From Actinomycetes bacterium (GTDB taxonomy: Bacteria > Actinomycetota > Actinomycetes > Actinomycetales > Cellulomonadaceae): a stretch of DNA of 18,157 bases. Location of the stretch: the NCBI GenBank assembly GCA_023389545.1, contig JAEWEI010000196.1, positions 1-18,157 on the forward strand, in the 5' to 3' direction. Position numbers and translations under genes: made by a program. Below are positions 1-10,235 of this stretch, one piece after another. Within the stretch, counting starts at the first letter, position 1. Each line of letters starts with the position of its first letter. The notes below the pieces were generated by a model that worked only from the letters and a program-made list of their open reading frames with translations, was not told where the DNA came from and did not search any database.

Positions 1-1603
1 CCTGGGCGAGCAGGATCTTGGTGATCATCGCGACGGGGTAGACCATCGCGTACCCGACGTTCGGCGCCTCGTCTCCCGAGTCCTCGAGCGCGTAGCCGAG
101 CACCGCGGGCTGGGTCTGCTGCGCCGATACCATCCCGGTGAGCTGGCCGAACGGGATGCGCAGCAGCCGGTAGCCGACCACGAGCGTGAGCATCGGGACG
201 ACGATCGAGATGACCGCGCCGATGAGCAGCAGCGTCCACCCGGAGTTCGCGGCGAACATCGTGCGGAACGTGTAGCCCGAGCCCAGCCCCACGGCCGCCA
301 GGAACAGCATCAGACCCATCTGACGCAGCGTGAGGTTGGCGCTGTACGGGATGGTCCACACGATGGGCCCGGTGCGGCGCAGGGCCCCGAGCACCAGGCC
401 GACGATGAGCGGGCCCGCCGCGGAGCCCAGCTCGAACGTCAGGCCGCCGGGCAGCGGCACCGTGATGGCGCCCAGCAGCAGGCCCAGCGACATGCCCAGG
501 CCGAACGTGAGCAGGTCGATCTCGGAGAGGTGTTTGTACGAGTCGCCGAGCCGTTCGGTCACGGCCTTCATGCGCGCCCGTCCGGCGACGACGCGCACCC
601 GGTCGCCGAGCTCGAGCACGGTGTCGCCCGTCGCTGTCACGTCGACGTCGCCGCGCCGCACCCGCGTCACGATCGCGTCGTAGTCCTCGGGCAGGCGCAG
701 GTCGCGCAGCCGGCGGCCGACGACGTCGGGGCGGGAGACGAAGATGCGCCGGAAGTCGTAGCGGCTGCGGTCGAGCGCGGGGCGCCGTGGGTCGCGCTCA
801 CCCATCGCGGTGACGGCCGTCTCGACGTTCCCGGGCTCACCCACGACCGAGACGAGGTCGCCCTCACGCAGCCGCACGTCGCCCTCGGCGAGCATCGTCT
901 CCCCGCCGCGCTGGATGCGGCTCAACACCACGGGGGCCCCGAGCTCGCGCTGCAGGTCCCGCACCGTCCGGTCGATCACGGCGGGCGCCGTCACCCGGAC
1001 CGTGACCGACGCGATCTCCTCCTGCACAAGGTGCAGCGACGCGAGCCGGCCCGCCTCCTTGCGGTAGTCGACCCGGAAGAGGCGACGCGCGATCGCGATG
1101 GCGATGATCGGCCCGAGCACCCCCATGGGGTAGGCGATCGAGTACCCGACCGTCGGCTCGGTCGCTGCCGCCTCGCCCGAGCCGCGCACCGCCTCGATGA
1201 CCCCGGCCAGCGCGGGCGTGTTGGTCGTGGCCCCGGCGAAGAACCCGGCCGCGACCGTGGGCTTGAGGTCGAAGACCCCTGCGGCGAGGAAGACGAGCAG
1301 CGCCGCGAACGAGAGGACCACGACCACGAGCGCGTTGTCCCGCAGGCCCTTGCGGTTGAAGGACGCGAAGAAGCTCGCGCCGCTCGAGAGCCCGATCGTG
1401 TAGACGAAGATCGCCAGGCCGAGGGTCCGGGCGAACTCCGGGATCACCAGGTCGGGGCTCTGGGCCCCGATCACCAGCCCGACGAACAGCACGGCCGCCA
1501 CGCCCAAGCTCGCACCCCGCACATGCACGCGGCCCACTGCGAACCCGAGAGCGGCGGTCACGAACAGCAGCAGCACCGGGTTCTCAGTGAGGAGCGCGAC
1601 CAT
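1..1603 (-). CDS. AspT/YidE-family putative antiporter (3' end cut by window)
   Basis: An open frame of 534 codons reads from an ATG at 1603 to the left edge with no stop. An AGAGGA-like ribosome site lies about 8-9 bases upstream. The protein begins MVALLTENPVLLLFVTAALG and is rich in membrane segments in both halves. Two soluble domains of TrkA-C (RCK_C) type sit in the middle, at about residues 198-272 and 280-355. The first membrane half carries GATTNTPAL and the second carries QQTQPAVLGYA, the duplicated signatures expected of the aspartate:alanine exchanger/YidE/YbjL family. The last visible residues (YPVAMITKILLAQ) match the usual extreme C-terminus, so only a few residues should be missing. 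Family members are inner-membrane secondary transporters; AspT exchanges aspartate for alanine. The substrate here cannot be read from sequence. The gene follows the xylanase on the same strand, separated by a strong hairpin, so it is probably a separate transcription unit. Confidence 0.88.
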   Translation of the reverse strand, partial: MVALLTENPVLLLFVTAALGFAVGRVHVRGASLGVAAVLFVGLVIGAQSPDLVIPEFARTLGLAIFVYTIGLSSGASFFASFNRKGLRDNALVVVVLSFAALLVFLAAGVFDLKPTVAAGFFAGATTNTPALAGVIEAVRGSGEAAATEPTVGYSIAYPMGVLGPIIAIAIARRLFRVDYRKEAGRLASLHLVQEEIASVTVRVTAPAVIDRTVRDLQRELGAPVVLSRIQRGGETMLAEGDVRLREGDLVSVVGEPGNVETAVTAMGERDPRRPALDRSRYDFRRIFVSRPDVVGRRLRDLRLPEDYDAIVTRVRRGDVDVTATGDTVLELGDRVRVVAGRARMKAVTERLGDSYKHLSEIDLLTFGLGMSLGLLLGAITVPLPGGLTFELGSAAGPLIVGLVLGALRRTGPIVWTIPYSANLTLRQMGLMLFLAAVGLGSGYTFRTMFAANSGWTLLLIGAVISIVVPMLTLVVGYRLLRIPFGQLTGMVSAQQTQPAVLGYALEDSGDEAPNVGYAMVYPVAMITKILLAQ

Positions 1604-1738
1604 GCCCAGGTCCTCTATCCGCGAGTGGGGCCCCACAGCGCTGCGGGGAGGCGAGGTTCCAGCCGGGCACAAGAGTGCCGCCCCACGGGCTCCCGCGCCC
1701 GGGCCTTGAGTCCCTCCGGCCGCGGACAGGTGACGATG

Positions 1739-1782
1739 GGCGGTCGGGCTGTCACGCGCGACAGCCGGGACGCCCGACCGCC
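1739..1782 (-). terminator. Strong inverted repeat downstream of the xylanase gene
   Basis: GGCGGTCGGGC (1739-1749) and GCCCGACCGCC (1772-1782) form a perfect 11-bp stem. Inside it, GGCTGTC (1747-1753) and GACAGCC (1760-1766) form a second 7-bp stem sharing three bases with the first. It lies 39-82 bases after the xylanase stop on the minus strand. There is no T-tract, which is usual for actinobacterial terminators. The rest of 1604-1820 holds no gene; it must contain the promoter of the antiporter gene, but I could not pick one out. Confidence 0.5.
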
Positions 1783-1820
1783 GTCCATCCAGCGATCGGG
1801 CGCCCCGGCGTGCCAGCGGC

Positions 1821-4409
<2,589 letters not shown>

Positions 4410-5462
4410 TCAGCCGCTCGAGGCGCGCACCACCAGGCGCACCGGCGCCGTCAACCGCACCGGCTCCCCGTCCTCGCCCGCAATCCGGCGCTCGATCACC
4501 GACACCGCGTGCTGGACGATCCAGTCCCGGCTGACGTCGACCGAGGAGAGCCCGGGCGTCGCGAACTCGCTCATCCGCAGATCGTCGAAGCCCACCACCG
4601 CCACGTCCTCGGGCACGCGCAGGCCCGCGCCGTGCAGCGCGGCCAGGACGCCATGCGCGATCTCGTCGGTGATCGCGAACACCGCGTCGAACTGGAGCCC
4701 CTCGGCCAGGGCGTCGGCCACCGCGCGCCGGGCGTCGGCGGCCGCATATCGCGCCCCTCCCAGCAGCAGGCGCTCATCCGGGACCACGCCGGCCTCATCG
4801 TGAGCGGCGCGCCAGCCCCGGGTCCGCAGCCCCGACATCGAGTCCCGTGCCGGCACGCCGTCGTCCCGTCCCGCTGCGACGCCGCCGGCGACGGCCACCC
4901 TCCGGGCGCCGCGGTCCAGCAGATGCCGCACGGCCAGGCGCGCGCCCTCGACGTTCGCGATGCACACGTGGTCGAAGCGGGGCGGCACAGCCTGCTCGCC
5001 CAGCAGCAGCAGCGGTTGCGCGCTGCGCAGGGCGTCGACCTCCTCGTAGGCGAGGCCCACGGCGCTGAGGATGACCCCGTCGTACTGCCCCAGCCGCGCC
5101 TGCGACAACGCGGACAGCTCGCCCTCGCGGCTGGCGCCGGACTGCGTGACGACCAGGTGCCGGCCATGACGGCCGAACTCCGCCGCGAAGCCCGCCGCCA
5201 ACTCGGCAAAGTACGCGTGGTCGAAGCTCGGCACGATCAGCGCCACGGTGTCGACGCGGCCGGCGCGCAGCCGGCGCGCGGTGAGGTTGACCTCGTAGCC
5301 CAATTCGTCGACAGCCGTCAGGACCCGCAGTCGCGTCTCGTCGCCCACGCGCGAACGGCTGTTCAACACGTTCGACACGGTCATGGTGGAGACGCCGGCG
5401 AGCCGCGCCACGTCGCTCATCGTGGCCATGCGCCGCCTGCGCGTGTCCACCGGCGGTTCCAC
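4410..5462 (-). CDS. LacI-family transcriptional regulator
   Basis: A 350-aa protein starting at a GTG at 5462, six bases after GGAGG. Later ATGs at 5429 and 5420 would also keep the DNA-binding domain, but neither has so good a ribosome site. Residues 15-34 (MSDVARLAGVSTMTVSNVLN) are the LacI helix-turn-helix. The hinge helix TARRLRAGR (61-69) carries the minor-groove Leu65. From about residue 70 onward a periplasmic-binding-protein-like effector domain follows (LIVPSF, YDGVILSAVGL, VVGFDDLRMSEFATPGLSSV). Length is normal for the family. The gene lies upstream of and co-directional with the xylanase gene and divergent from the hydrolase gene at 5616. I infer it represses the xylanase through the palindrome at 4310-4323, with a xylo-oligosaccharide or arabinose-related inducer. 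The true ligand is not visible. Its own ribosome site is buried in a strong inverted repeat. Confidence 0.92.
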   Translation of the reverse strand: MEPPVDTRRRRMATMSDVARLAGVSTMTVSNVLNSRSRVGDETRLRVLTAVDELGYEVNLTARRLRAGRVDTVALIVPSFDHAYFAELAAGFAAEFGRHGRHLVVTQSGASREGELSALSQARLGQYDGVILSAVGLAYEEVDALRSAQPLLLLGEQAVPPRFDHVCIANVEGARLAVRHLLDRGARRVAVAGGVAAGRDDGVPARDSMSGLRTRGWRAAHDEAGVVPDERLLLGGARYAAADARRAVADALAEGLQFDAVFAITDEIAHGVLAALHGAGLRVPEDVAVVGFDDLRMSEFATPGLSSVDVSRDWIVQHAVSVIERRIAGEDGEPVRLTAPVRLVVRASSG

Positions 5463-5463
5463 C

Positions 5464-5501
5464 GGGCGCCTCCTCAGGTCCGGGCGCCCAGGGAGGCGCC
5501 C
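5464..5501 (-). promoter_or_regulatory. Inverted repeat enclosing the regulator's ribosome binding site
   Basis: In the minus-strand transcript GGGCGCCTCC and GGAGGCGCCC pair perfectly over 10 bp with an 18-base loop. The 3' arm contains the GGAGG Shine-Dalgarno sequence of the regulator and ends one base before its GTG start. If the stem forms, translation initiation would be hindered, keeping repressor levels low or making them condition-dependent. Confidence 0.5.
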
Positions 5502-5615
5502 CCTCGGTGGGCCACTGTGGCAGCCGTGACGTGATCTTCACCAGGGGCGTCCTGGCGCGCCTTCGCGCAACGCGACATCCGTGTCGGTAGACAAGCGCGC
5601 GACGAAGGAGCCGCC

Positions 5616-7262
5616 ATGAGCCAGGTCGAGCAGCACGTGCCGATCCCCCTGCCCGATGGGACGACGCTGCGCGCCACGGTCCACCACCCGAGCGCGCAGC
5701 CGGCGCCCGTGGTGCTGGCGCTCACCCCGTACCCCGTGGACGCCGCCCGGCAGGAGATGGGCGAGTCGGAGCTCGTGGCGCGGGGGCTCGCGGTCGTCGT
5801 CGTGTCGCTGCGCGGCGCCGGCGCGTCGGAGGGGGTGTTCGTTCCGTGGCGCGGGCACGTCGAGGACGCGCACGCGGTGGTCGACTGGTGCGCTCGGCAG
5901 CCGTGGTCCACCGGGTCCGTGGTCGGCTGGGGGCGCTCCTACCTGGCGCAGACCCAGCTGTACCTGGCGTCCACCGGCCACCCGGCGCTGCGCGCGATGC
6001 ACCTGGCGGTGTGCCCGGGCGACCCTGTCGGGGTCATCTACCGGGGTGGCGCGGTGGTGCTGGGATCAGCCCTCAACTGGGCGACGGCCATGACGCGCGG
6101 GGAGCTGGCGCGCGCCGCGGCCCGCGGCGAGGACGTGGCCGCCGATCTCGATGAGTGGGAGGCGCTCGCGGCCGATCCCGACGCCGCCGCCCGCACGGCG
6201 CCGCTCGCGGACCTCCCGCTGCTGCGGCGGCGTTTCCCCGCGTGGCGCGACTGGATGACCCACCCGGCGGGAGACCCGTGGTGGCAGCAGTGGGCGCTGC
6301 CTCCCCAGCCCGCTGTGCCGACGCTGTTCGTTGCCGGCTGGCATGACCTCTTCCGGGACCTCACGCTCAAGCAGTTCGCGACGGCGCGGCATCCCGCGTC
6401 GCGGCTGGTCGTCGGGCCGTGGGGCCACGGCGTCCCCGGCCAGGCCATCGGCGAGGCCGACTACGGGCGCGCGGCCGCGCGGGGCGCCGAGCAGCTCGGG
6501 GCGGAGGGCGTCGACTTCCTGGTGGCGCATGCGACTGGGCAGCCCGCCGACGACGCCGCTCCCCGCGTGCGCGTCTTCGTGATGGGGGAGAACGCCTGGC
6601 GGGACCTGGACGCGTGGCCTCCGCCCGCCACGGTGTCGACGCCATGGCATCTGGCCCCCGGCGGCCTGCTCGCTCCCGAGGCCGTGGGCGGACGCGCCGA
6701 GCCGTCCACCTTCGTCTTCGACCCCTGCGATCCCGTGCCGACGGTCGGCGGCCCCAACCTGTTCGCCCGAGGCGACGCCGCCCGGGGGACCGGTCCGTGG
6801 GACCAGCGCCCCCTCGACCACCGGGCCGATGTGCTGCGCTTCGCCTCCCCACCGCTCGGCGAGGACATGACGGCGATCGGCGACGTGGCCGTGTGCCTGT
6901 GGGCCGCGACCGACGCGCTCGACACCGACTGGACGGCGAAGCTCGTCGACGTCCACCCGGACGGCACAGCCCTCGCTGTGCTCGACGGGATCGCCCGCGT
7001 GCGGGAGGCGCTCGGGGAGCTGGCGCCCCCTGGCGAGCCGCGCGAGGTCACCGTGGAACTCGGAGCCACCGCGCACACGTTCCTCGCGGGCCATCGCCTG
7101 CGCCTGGACGTCTCGAGCTCCAACTTCCCCCGGTTCGACCCCAACCCCGGGACGGGCGCCGGTGCGGGGGTGACCGACCGGTCGCAGTTCCGGGTGGCGC
7201 GCCAGCAGATATTCCACGACAACCGGCGACCGTCGCGGCTCATCCTTCCCGTCGTGGGGTGA
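5616..7262 (+). CDS. CocE/NonD-family alpha/beta hydrolase
   Basis: A 548-aa protein whose ATG at 5616 follows GAAGGAG by five bases. It has the layout of cocaine-esterase/glutaryl-7-ACA-acylase-type enzymes: an alpha/beta-hydrolase domain at the N-terminus and a C-terminal jelly-roll like that of X-Pro dipeptidyl-peptidases, from about residue 320. The likely catalytic triad is Ser108 in GWGRSYLA, Asp244 in GWHDLFRD and His271 in GPWGHG. The spacings of 136 and 27 residues are close to those of Rhodococcus CocE (Ser117, Asp259, His287, from memory). The VSLRGAGASEG segment (63-73) fits the strand and oxyanion region. No signal peptide is present, so it should be cytoplasmic. It probably cleaves an ester or amide; the natural substrate is unknown. 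It is divergent from the LacI-family gene with a 153-base shared gap. No copy of the 4310-4323 palindrome occurs in that gap, so co-regulation is unproven. Confidence 0.88.
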   Translation: MSQVEQHVPIPLPDGTTLRATVHHPSAQPAPVVLALTPYPVDAARQEMGESELVARGLAVVVVSLRGAGASEGVFVPWRGHVEDAHAVVDWCARQPWSTGSVVGWGRSYLAQTQLYLASTGHPALRAMHLAVCPGDPVGVIYRGGAVVLGSALNWATAMTRGELARAAARGEDVAADLDEWEALAADPDAAARTAPLADLPLLRRRFPAWRDWMTHPAGDPWWQQWALPPQPAVPTLFVAGWHDLFRDLTLKQFATARHPASRLVVGPWGHGVPGQAIGEADYGRAAARGAEQLGAEGVDFLVAHATGQPADDAAPRVRVFVMGENAWRDLDAWPPPATVSTPWHLAPGGLLAPEAVGGRAEPSTFVFDPCDPVPTVGGPNLFARGDAARGTGPWDQRPLDHRADVLRFASPPLGEDMTAIGDVAVCLWAATDALDTDWTAKLVDVHPDGTALAVLDGIARVREALGELAPPGEPREVTVELGATAHTFLAGHRLRLDVSSSNFPRFDPNPGTGAGAGVTDRSQFRVARQQIFHDNRRPSRLILPVVG

Positions 7263-7365
7263 CCTGCCTCTGCCGCCCCACCTGCGGCCCGACGTCGGTT
7301 CTCAGGTCCGGCGCATGCGTTCCTCACGAGTTCTCCAGCCCCGGAGCGGCACGACGTGAGGCTCG

Positions 7366-7395
7366 TTGACACCCTTCGTCACGGATCGCTACGTT
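7366..7395 (+). promoter_or_regulatory. Near-consensus promoter of the small secreted protein gene
   Basis: TTGACA (7366-7371) is a perfect -35 and TACGTT (7390-7395) fits the actinobacterial TANNNT -10, with an 18-base spacer. The start site should be near 7402, giving a leader of about 105 bases before the ATG at 7507. This is the best promoter in the window. The rest of the 244-base gap after the hydrolase gene holds only a weak GCCGC/GCGGC stem at 7272-7288. Confidence 0.75.
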
Positions 7396-7455
7396 CTGGG
7401 CGCGCCGACAGGCGGAGACGCGAAGGGGGCTCGCGTACGGCCTTCCCGTTTGTCG

Positions 7456-7495
7456 TCCAGTCGTCGCTCTCACATTTCTCTCGATGACGACTGGA
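7456..7495 (+). promoter_or_regulatory. Leader hairpin just upstream of the ribosome site
   Basis: TCCAGTCGTC (7456-7465) and GACGACTGGA (7486-7495) form a perfect 10-bp stem with a 20-base pyrimidine-rich loop. The stem ends two bases before the GAGG ribosome site (7498-7501) of the small secreted protein gene. It could protect the transcript from decay or control access of ribosomes. The pairing is seen directly; the role is inference. Confidence 0.5.
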
Positions 7496-7506
7496 ATGAG
7501 GCAGGA

Positions 7507-7821
7507 ATGACACGCAAACGCACTCTCCTCACCTCGGCCCTCGCGGCGGTCCTTGTGCTGACCCCCGCGTCGGCAGCCCTCGCGTGGACGAACTCGAGCG
7601 CGATCTCGTGCACCACGTCGACTGGGTGGCAGATCCACATCAAGGCGTCGACCTCCGGCTACCGGTACGACACGGTGGTCAAGAACGGGGTGGCGACCAC
7701 CTTCATCCTCGGCAACGGCGGGGGGACTGTCGTCAACAAGACGGGCAAGTCGCTCGCCGACAAGGTGTCGGTGTCGGCGGGGTCGGTCTCCTCCGCGTCG
7801 CGCTACTGCGGCACCACCTGA
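7507..7821 (+). CDS. Small secreted two-cysteine protein, unknown family
   Basis: A 104-aa protein. The ATG at 7507 is chosen because GAGG lies five bases upstream and a clean signal peptide follows: MTRKR, a hydrophobic core at 6-20, and an ALA-W cleavage site after residue 26. An in-frame TTG further upstream would start inside the promoter. The mature form would be about 78 residues, with only two cysteines (35 and 101) near its two ends, so one disulfide could tie the termini. It is rich in Ser, Thr, Gly and Val, contains ILGNGGGTVVNKTGK and ends RYCGTT. I do not recognise the family. It has its own strong promoter, a leader hairpin and a 12-bp hairpin after its stop, and it precedes a four-gene MacAB-like transporter operon. 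This setting is like that of secreted bacteriocins or signalling peptides with a dedicated pump, but no toxin motif is visible. Confidence 0.75.
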   Translation: MTRKRTLLTSALAAVLVLTPASAALAWTNSSAISCTTSTGWQIHIKASTSGYRYDTVVKNGVATTFILGNGGGTVVNKTGKSLADKVSVSAGSVSSASRYCGTT

Positions 7822-7838
7822 ACACCAGCTCCAGACGT

Positions 7839-7868
7839 CGTGCTGGGGCCGTCCGCGGCCCCAGCACG
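7839..7868 (+). terminator. 12-bp hairpin between small secreted protein gene and transporter operon
   Basis: CGTGCTGGGGCC (7839-7850) and GGCCCCAGCACG (7857-7868) form a perfect 12-bp stem with a six-base loop. It begins 18 bases after the stop of the secreted protein gene and ends 17 bases before the lipoprotein start. There is no T-tract. I see no separate promoter for the downstream genes, so it probably acts as a partial terminator or 3' stabiliser that lets the first gene be expressed more than the rest. Confidence 0.7.
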
Positions 7869-7885
7869 CGAAGAAGGGTGGGGAC

Positions 7886-8497
7886 GTGCGAGCTCGATGC
7901 CAGCGCGGCGGCACAACCGCGTCACGTGCCGTCGCGGCGGGGTTCGCCCTGCTGCTGACGGCGCTGGGCGCGACGGGGTGCGCGGCGTCCGACGGCGGCT
8001 CGGGCGGCGGCGGGCAGCCAGAGGAATGGGCGGAGCCCGCGTGGTTCGCCGAGCAGGCGCGCGAGGGCGAGGAGGCGCAGGCCGCCTTGCAGGCGTGCAT
8101 GGACGGCCGCGGGTGGTCGGTGCCGATCACCAAGCGCGGGGGGACGCCCACGGGGTTCACCGACCAGGACGAGGCCGCGGCCTTCATGGAGGACTCGACG
8201 ACATGCCTGGCGGACCTCGGGATGGAGCTCCCGACGGTGGGCGACGCCGAGGCGCGGGAGATCTACGGGTACCAGCTCGACACGCTCGCGTGCCTGCGCC
8301 ACCTGGAGATCGACCTGCCGGACGCCCCCTCGCAGGACGTGTACGTCGAGACGGCTGTGCGCTTCTTCGCGGGGGACGAGTCGGCCGACTACTGGGAGCC
8401 ATATGACGACCTCTGGTCGCTCGCGGAGCACGGCGAGATCGACGCCGACACGGTCGCGGCGGCCGAGGCGACGTGCCCGCAGTACTGGGTTCACTGA
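7886..8497 (+). CDS. Putative lipoprotein with patterned cysteines, first gene of MacAB-like operon
   Basis: A 203-aa protein starting at a GTG at 7886, preceded by a purine-rich ribosome site (AGAAGGG). It has a short basic N-terminus, a hydrophobic stretch (15-28) and a lipobox-like GATGC with the lipid-anchor Cys32, followed by a Gly/Ser-rich tether to about residue 44. The mature domain holds four more cysteines at 71, 107, 136 and 197, each in a similar context: QACMDGRGW, TTCLADLGMELP, LACLRHLEIDLP, EATCPQYW. The first three look like degenerate repeats of a C-x6-(hydrophobic) unit, and two disulfides are possible. I do not recognise a named family. Its stop overlaps the start of the adaptor gene (TGATG), so the two are translationally coupled, and it probably works beside the pump on the outer face of the membrane as a binding or immunity-like component. 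Confidence 0.8.
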   Translation: MRARCQRGGTTASRAVAAGFALLLTALGATGCAASDGGSGGGGQPEEWAEPAWFAEQAREGEEAQAALQACMDGRGWSVPITKRGGTPTGFTDQDEAAAFMEDSTTCLADLGMELPTVGDAEAREIYGYQLDTLACLRHLEIDLPDAPSQDVYVETAVRFFAGDESADYWEPYDDLWSLAEHGEIDADTVAAAEATCPQYWVH

Positions 8498-9597
8498 TGG
8501 GTCTGGACCCGCTGACGCGGCGGTGGCCGGGGGTGGCCTGGGCCACGGCGATCGTGGTCGCGGGCGCGGCCGGCTGGGCGGCCGGCCGCGCGACCTTCGT
8601 GCCCCCGCAAGCCGAGCCGGTCGCCGCTGTGGTGCAGGTGTACACCGTGGCGGAGGACACCGTCGGATCGTCGCTCGCGCTGACCGCCGTCGCGCAGTGG
8701 CGCTCGACGCCATTGGTGGGCGGCGACGTCACCGGCAAGGTCACCAGCCTGGCGCTCGCGCCTGGGGCAGTGGTCGACCAGGGGGACGTGCTGCTCACCG
8801 TCGACCTGCGGCCAGTGACCGTCGCAGCCGGCGAGGTGCCCGCCTTCCGTGCGCTCGACTCCACCGTGGAGGGCCCCGACGTGGCCCAGCTCCAGCAGAT
8901 GCTCATCGCGCAGGGCCACCTGGCGGGGACCGCGGACGGCAGGTTCCGGGCGTCGACCACGCGGGCCGTGCGGGCGTGGCAGAAGGCCCTCGGGGCGCCG
9001 GTCACCGGGTCGGTGCCGCTCGGCGATGTGGTGTTCGTGCCCGATCTGCCCGCGAGGATCACGTTCGAGGACGAGGTGAAGGTCGGCGCCCTGCTCTCAC
9101 CGGGTGACGCGGTGCTCCGCGCCGTCGAGCCGGCGCCGGCGTTCACCCTCCAGGTGAGCCCCGATCAGCGGTCGGTGGTCCCGGAGGTCGGCGACCCGGT
9201 GCGGATCGCCCTCGGCGACGCCACAGTGGACGCGGTGGTCGCCTCCTCGCTCACGACAGAGGACGGGGCGCTGGTCTTCACGTTGACCGCGCCCGACGGC
9301 GGGCCGGTGTGCCCGGCGCCCTGTGACGCGGTCCCGTTCGACGCGCAGGAGCACCGGGCGCCCGCGACGGTGCTGCTCACGCCGGAGGTGACGGGCCCGG
9401 CGGTGCCGCTGTCCGCGCTGGCGACCGCCGCCGGCGGCGAGGTGTACGTGGTGCTCGCCGACGGCTCCCGGGCCCCCGTGACCGTCCGCGCGCAGGACGG
9501 CTCGCGCGCAGTGGTCGACGGGGTCGCTGTGGGCGCCTCGGTGCGGCTGTTCTCCGAGGGGGCAGCGGACGTGGACGACTCGGCGTCATCACCATGA
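8497..9597 (+). CDS. MacA/HlyD-like adaptor with peptidoglycan-binding domain
   Basis: A 366-aa protein. The ATG at 8497 overlaps the lipoprotein stop in TGATG and is preferred over an in-frame GTG at 8473. One N-terminal membrane segment (about 13-30) anchors it. Residues 70-103 (LVGGDVTGKVTSLALAPGAVVDQGDVLLTVD) form a lipoyl/barrel-sandwich-type segment as in HlyD and MacA adaptors. A PG_binding_1-type domain is inserted at about 118-182 (VEGPDVAQLQQMLIAQGHL, DGRFRASTTRAVRAWQKALG). Beta-rich adaptor domains follow to the C-terminus. Such proteins bridge an ABC pump to the cell wall in organisms without an outer membrane. The ABC ATPase gene follows with a four-base ATGA overlap, so all parts should be made together. 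Substrate unknown. The tail (ADVDDSASSP) is short and acidic. Confidence 0.87.
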   Translation: MGLDPLTRRWPGVAWATAIVVAGAAGWAAGRATFVPPQAEPVAAVVQVYTVAEDTVGSSLALTAVAQWRSTPLVGGDVTGKVTSLALAPGAVVDQGDVLLTVDLRPVTVAAGEVPAFRALDSTVEGPDVAQLQQMLIAQGHLAGTADGRFRASTTRAVRAWQKALGAPVTGSVPLGDVVFVPDLPARITFEDEVKVGALLSPGDAVLRAVEPAPAFTLQVSPDQRSVVPEVGDPVRIALGDATVDAVVASSLTTEDGALVFTLTAPDGGPVCPAPCDAVPFDAQEHRAPATVLLTPEVTGPAVPLSALATAAGGEVYVVLADGSRAPVTVRAQDGSRAVVDGVAVGASVRLFSEGAADVDDSASSP

Positions 9598-10235
9598 CCG
9601 CCCTGGGCGCCGGCGGCCTCACGTTCGGCTATCGCAGCGGCCAGCCCGTCTTCCAGGGCCTCGACCTCGACCTGCCGCCCGGCGCCGTGACCACGCTGAC
9701 CGGCCCGTCCGGGTCGGGGAAGTCCACCCTGCTGTACGTGCTGGCCCTGCTGCTGCGCCCCACCTCGGGGCAGGTGCTGTGGGGCGGGGTCCGGTCCGAC
9801 GCGCTGCCCGACGGCGTGCGGGCACGGTTGCGGGCCGCGCACTCGGGCTTCGTGTTCCAGGACGCGATGCTCGACCCGGCGCGCACGGTGCTCGACAACG
9901 TCCTCGAGGCCGCGCTCTACGCGGGCATGGGGCTCGCCGACGCCCGCGACCGCGCACGCGCGTTGCTGGACGACCTCGGGGTGGGGCACCGCATCGACCA
10001 CCGCCCGGGCGAGGTGTCGGGTGGCCAAGCCCAGCGGGTCGCGTTGTGCAGGGCGCTCGTGACGGACCCGACGGTGGTCTTCGGCGACGAGCCCACGGGC
10101 AACCTCGACGACGAGTCGGCCGAGCTCGTCTGGTCGACGCTCGCCGCCCGGGCCCACGCCGGGGCGACGGTGGTGGTCGCGACGCACGACACGCGCCTCG
10201 CGGCCCGCGCCGACCAGCAGGTGCGCCTCACATGA
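9594..10235 (+). CDS. ABC transporter ATPase, MacB/LolD type
   Basis: A 213-aa nucleotide-binding subunit with all motifs intact: Walker A GPSGSGKS (37-44), Q-loop Gln89 in FVFQDAML, signature VSGGQ (141-145), Walker B VVFGDE (161-166) with Glu166, D-loop TGNLDD, and switch His198 in ATHD. The sequence around FVFQ, EPTGNLD and SGGQAQRVA is typical of the ATPases that drive MacB/FtsX-type permeases (MacB, LolD, YknY). The start ATG overlaps the adaptor stop (ATGA) and the stop overlaps the permease start (ATGA). It should power the adjacent permease by ATP hydrolysis on the cytoplasmic side. Confidence 0.93.
   Translation: MTALGAGGLTFGYRSGQPVFQGLDLDLPPGAVTTLTGPSGSGKSTLLYVLALLLRPTSGQVLWGGVRSDALPDGVRARLRAAHSGFVFQDAMLDPARTVLDNVLEAALYAGMGLADARDRARALLDDLGVGHRIDHRPGEVSGGQAQRVALCRALVTDPTVVFGDEPTGNLDDESAELVWSTLAARAHAGATVVVATHDTRLAARADQQVRLT

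Noticed and set aside
5511..5521. GCCACTGTGGC palindrome between the regulator and hydrolase genes
   Set aside because: It is an odd-length 11-base palindrome unlike the LacI-type site. In GC-rich DNA it could occur by chance and nothing else supports it.
7507..7821. Assignment of the small secreted protein to the lactococcin 972 family
   Set aside because: The neighbouring ABC genes suggested it, but the mature sequence lacks the aromatic-rich pattern of that family and has two cysteines instead.
9779..10231. Upstream extension of the permease frame through the ATPase gene
   Set aside because: The extension overlaps an ATPase with all motifs intact. The ATGA overlap gives the natural start at 10232.
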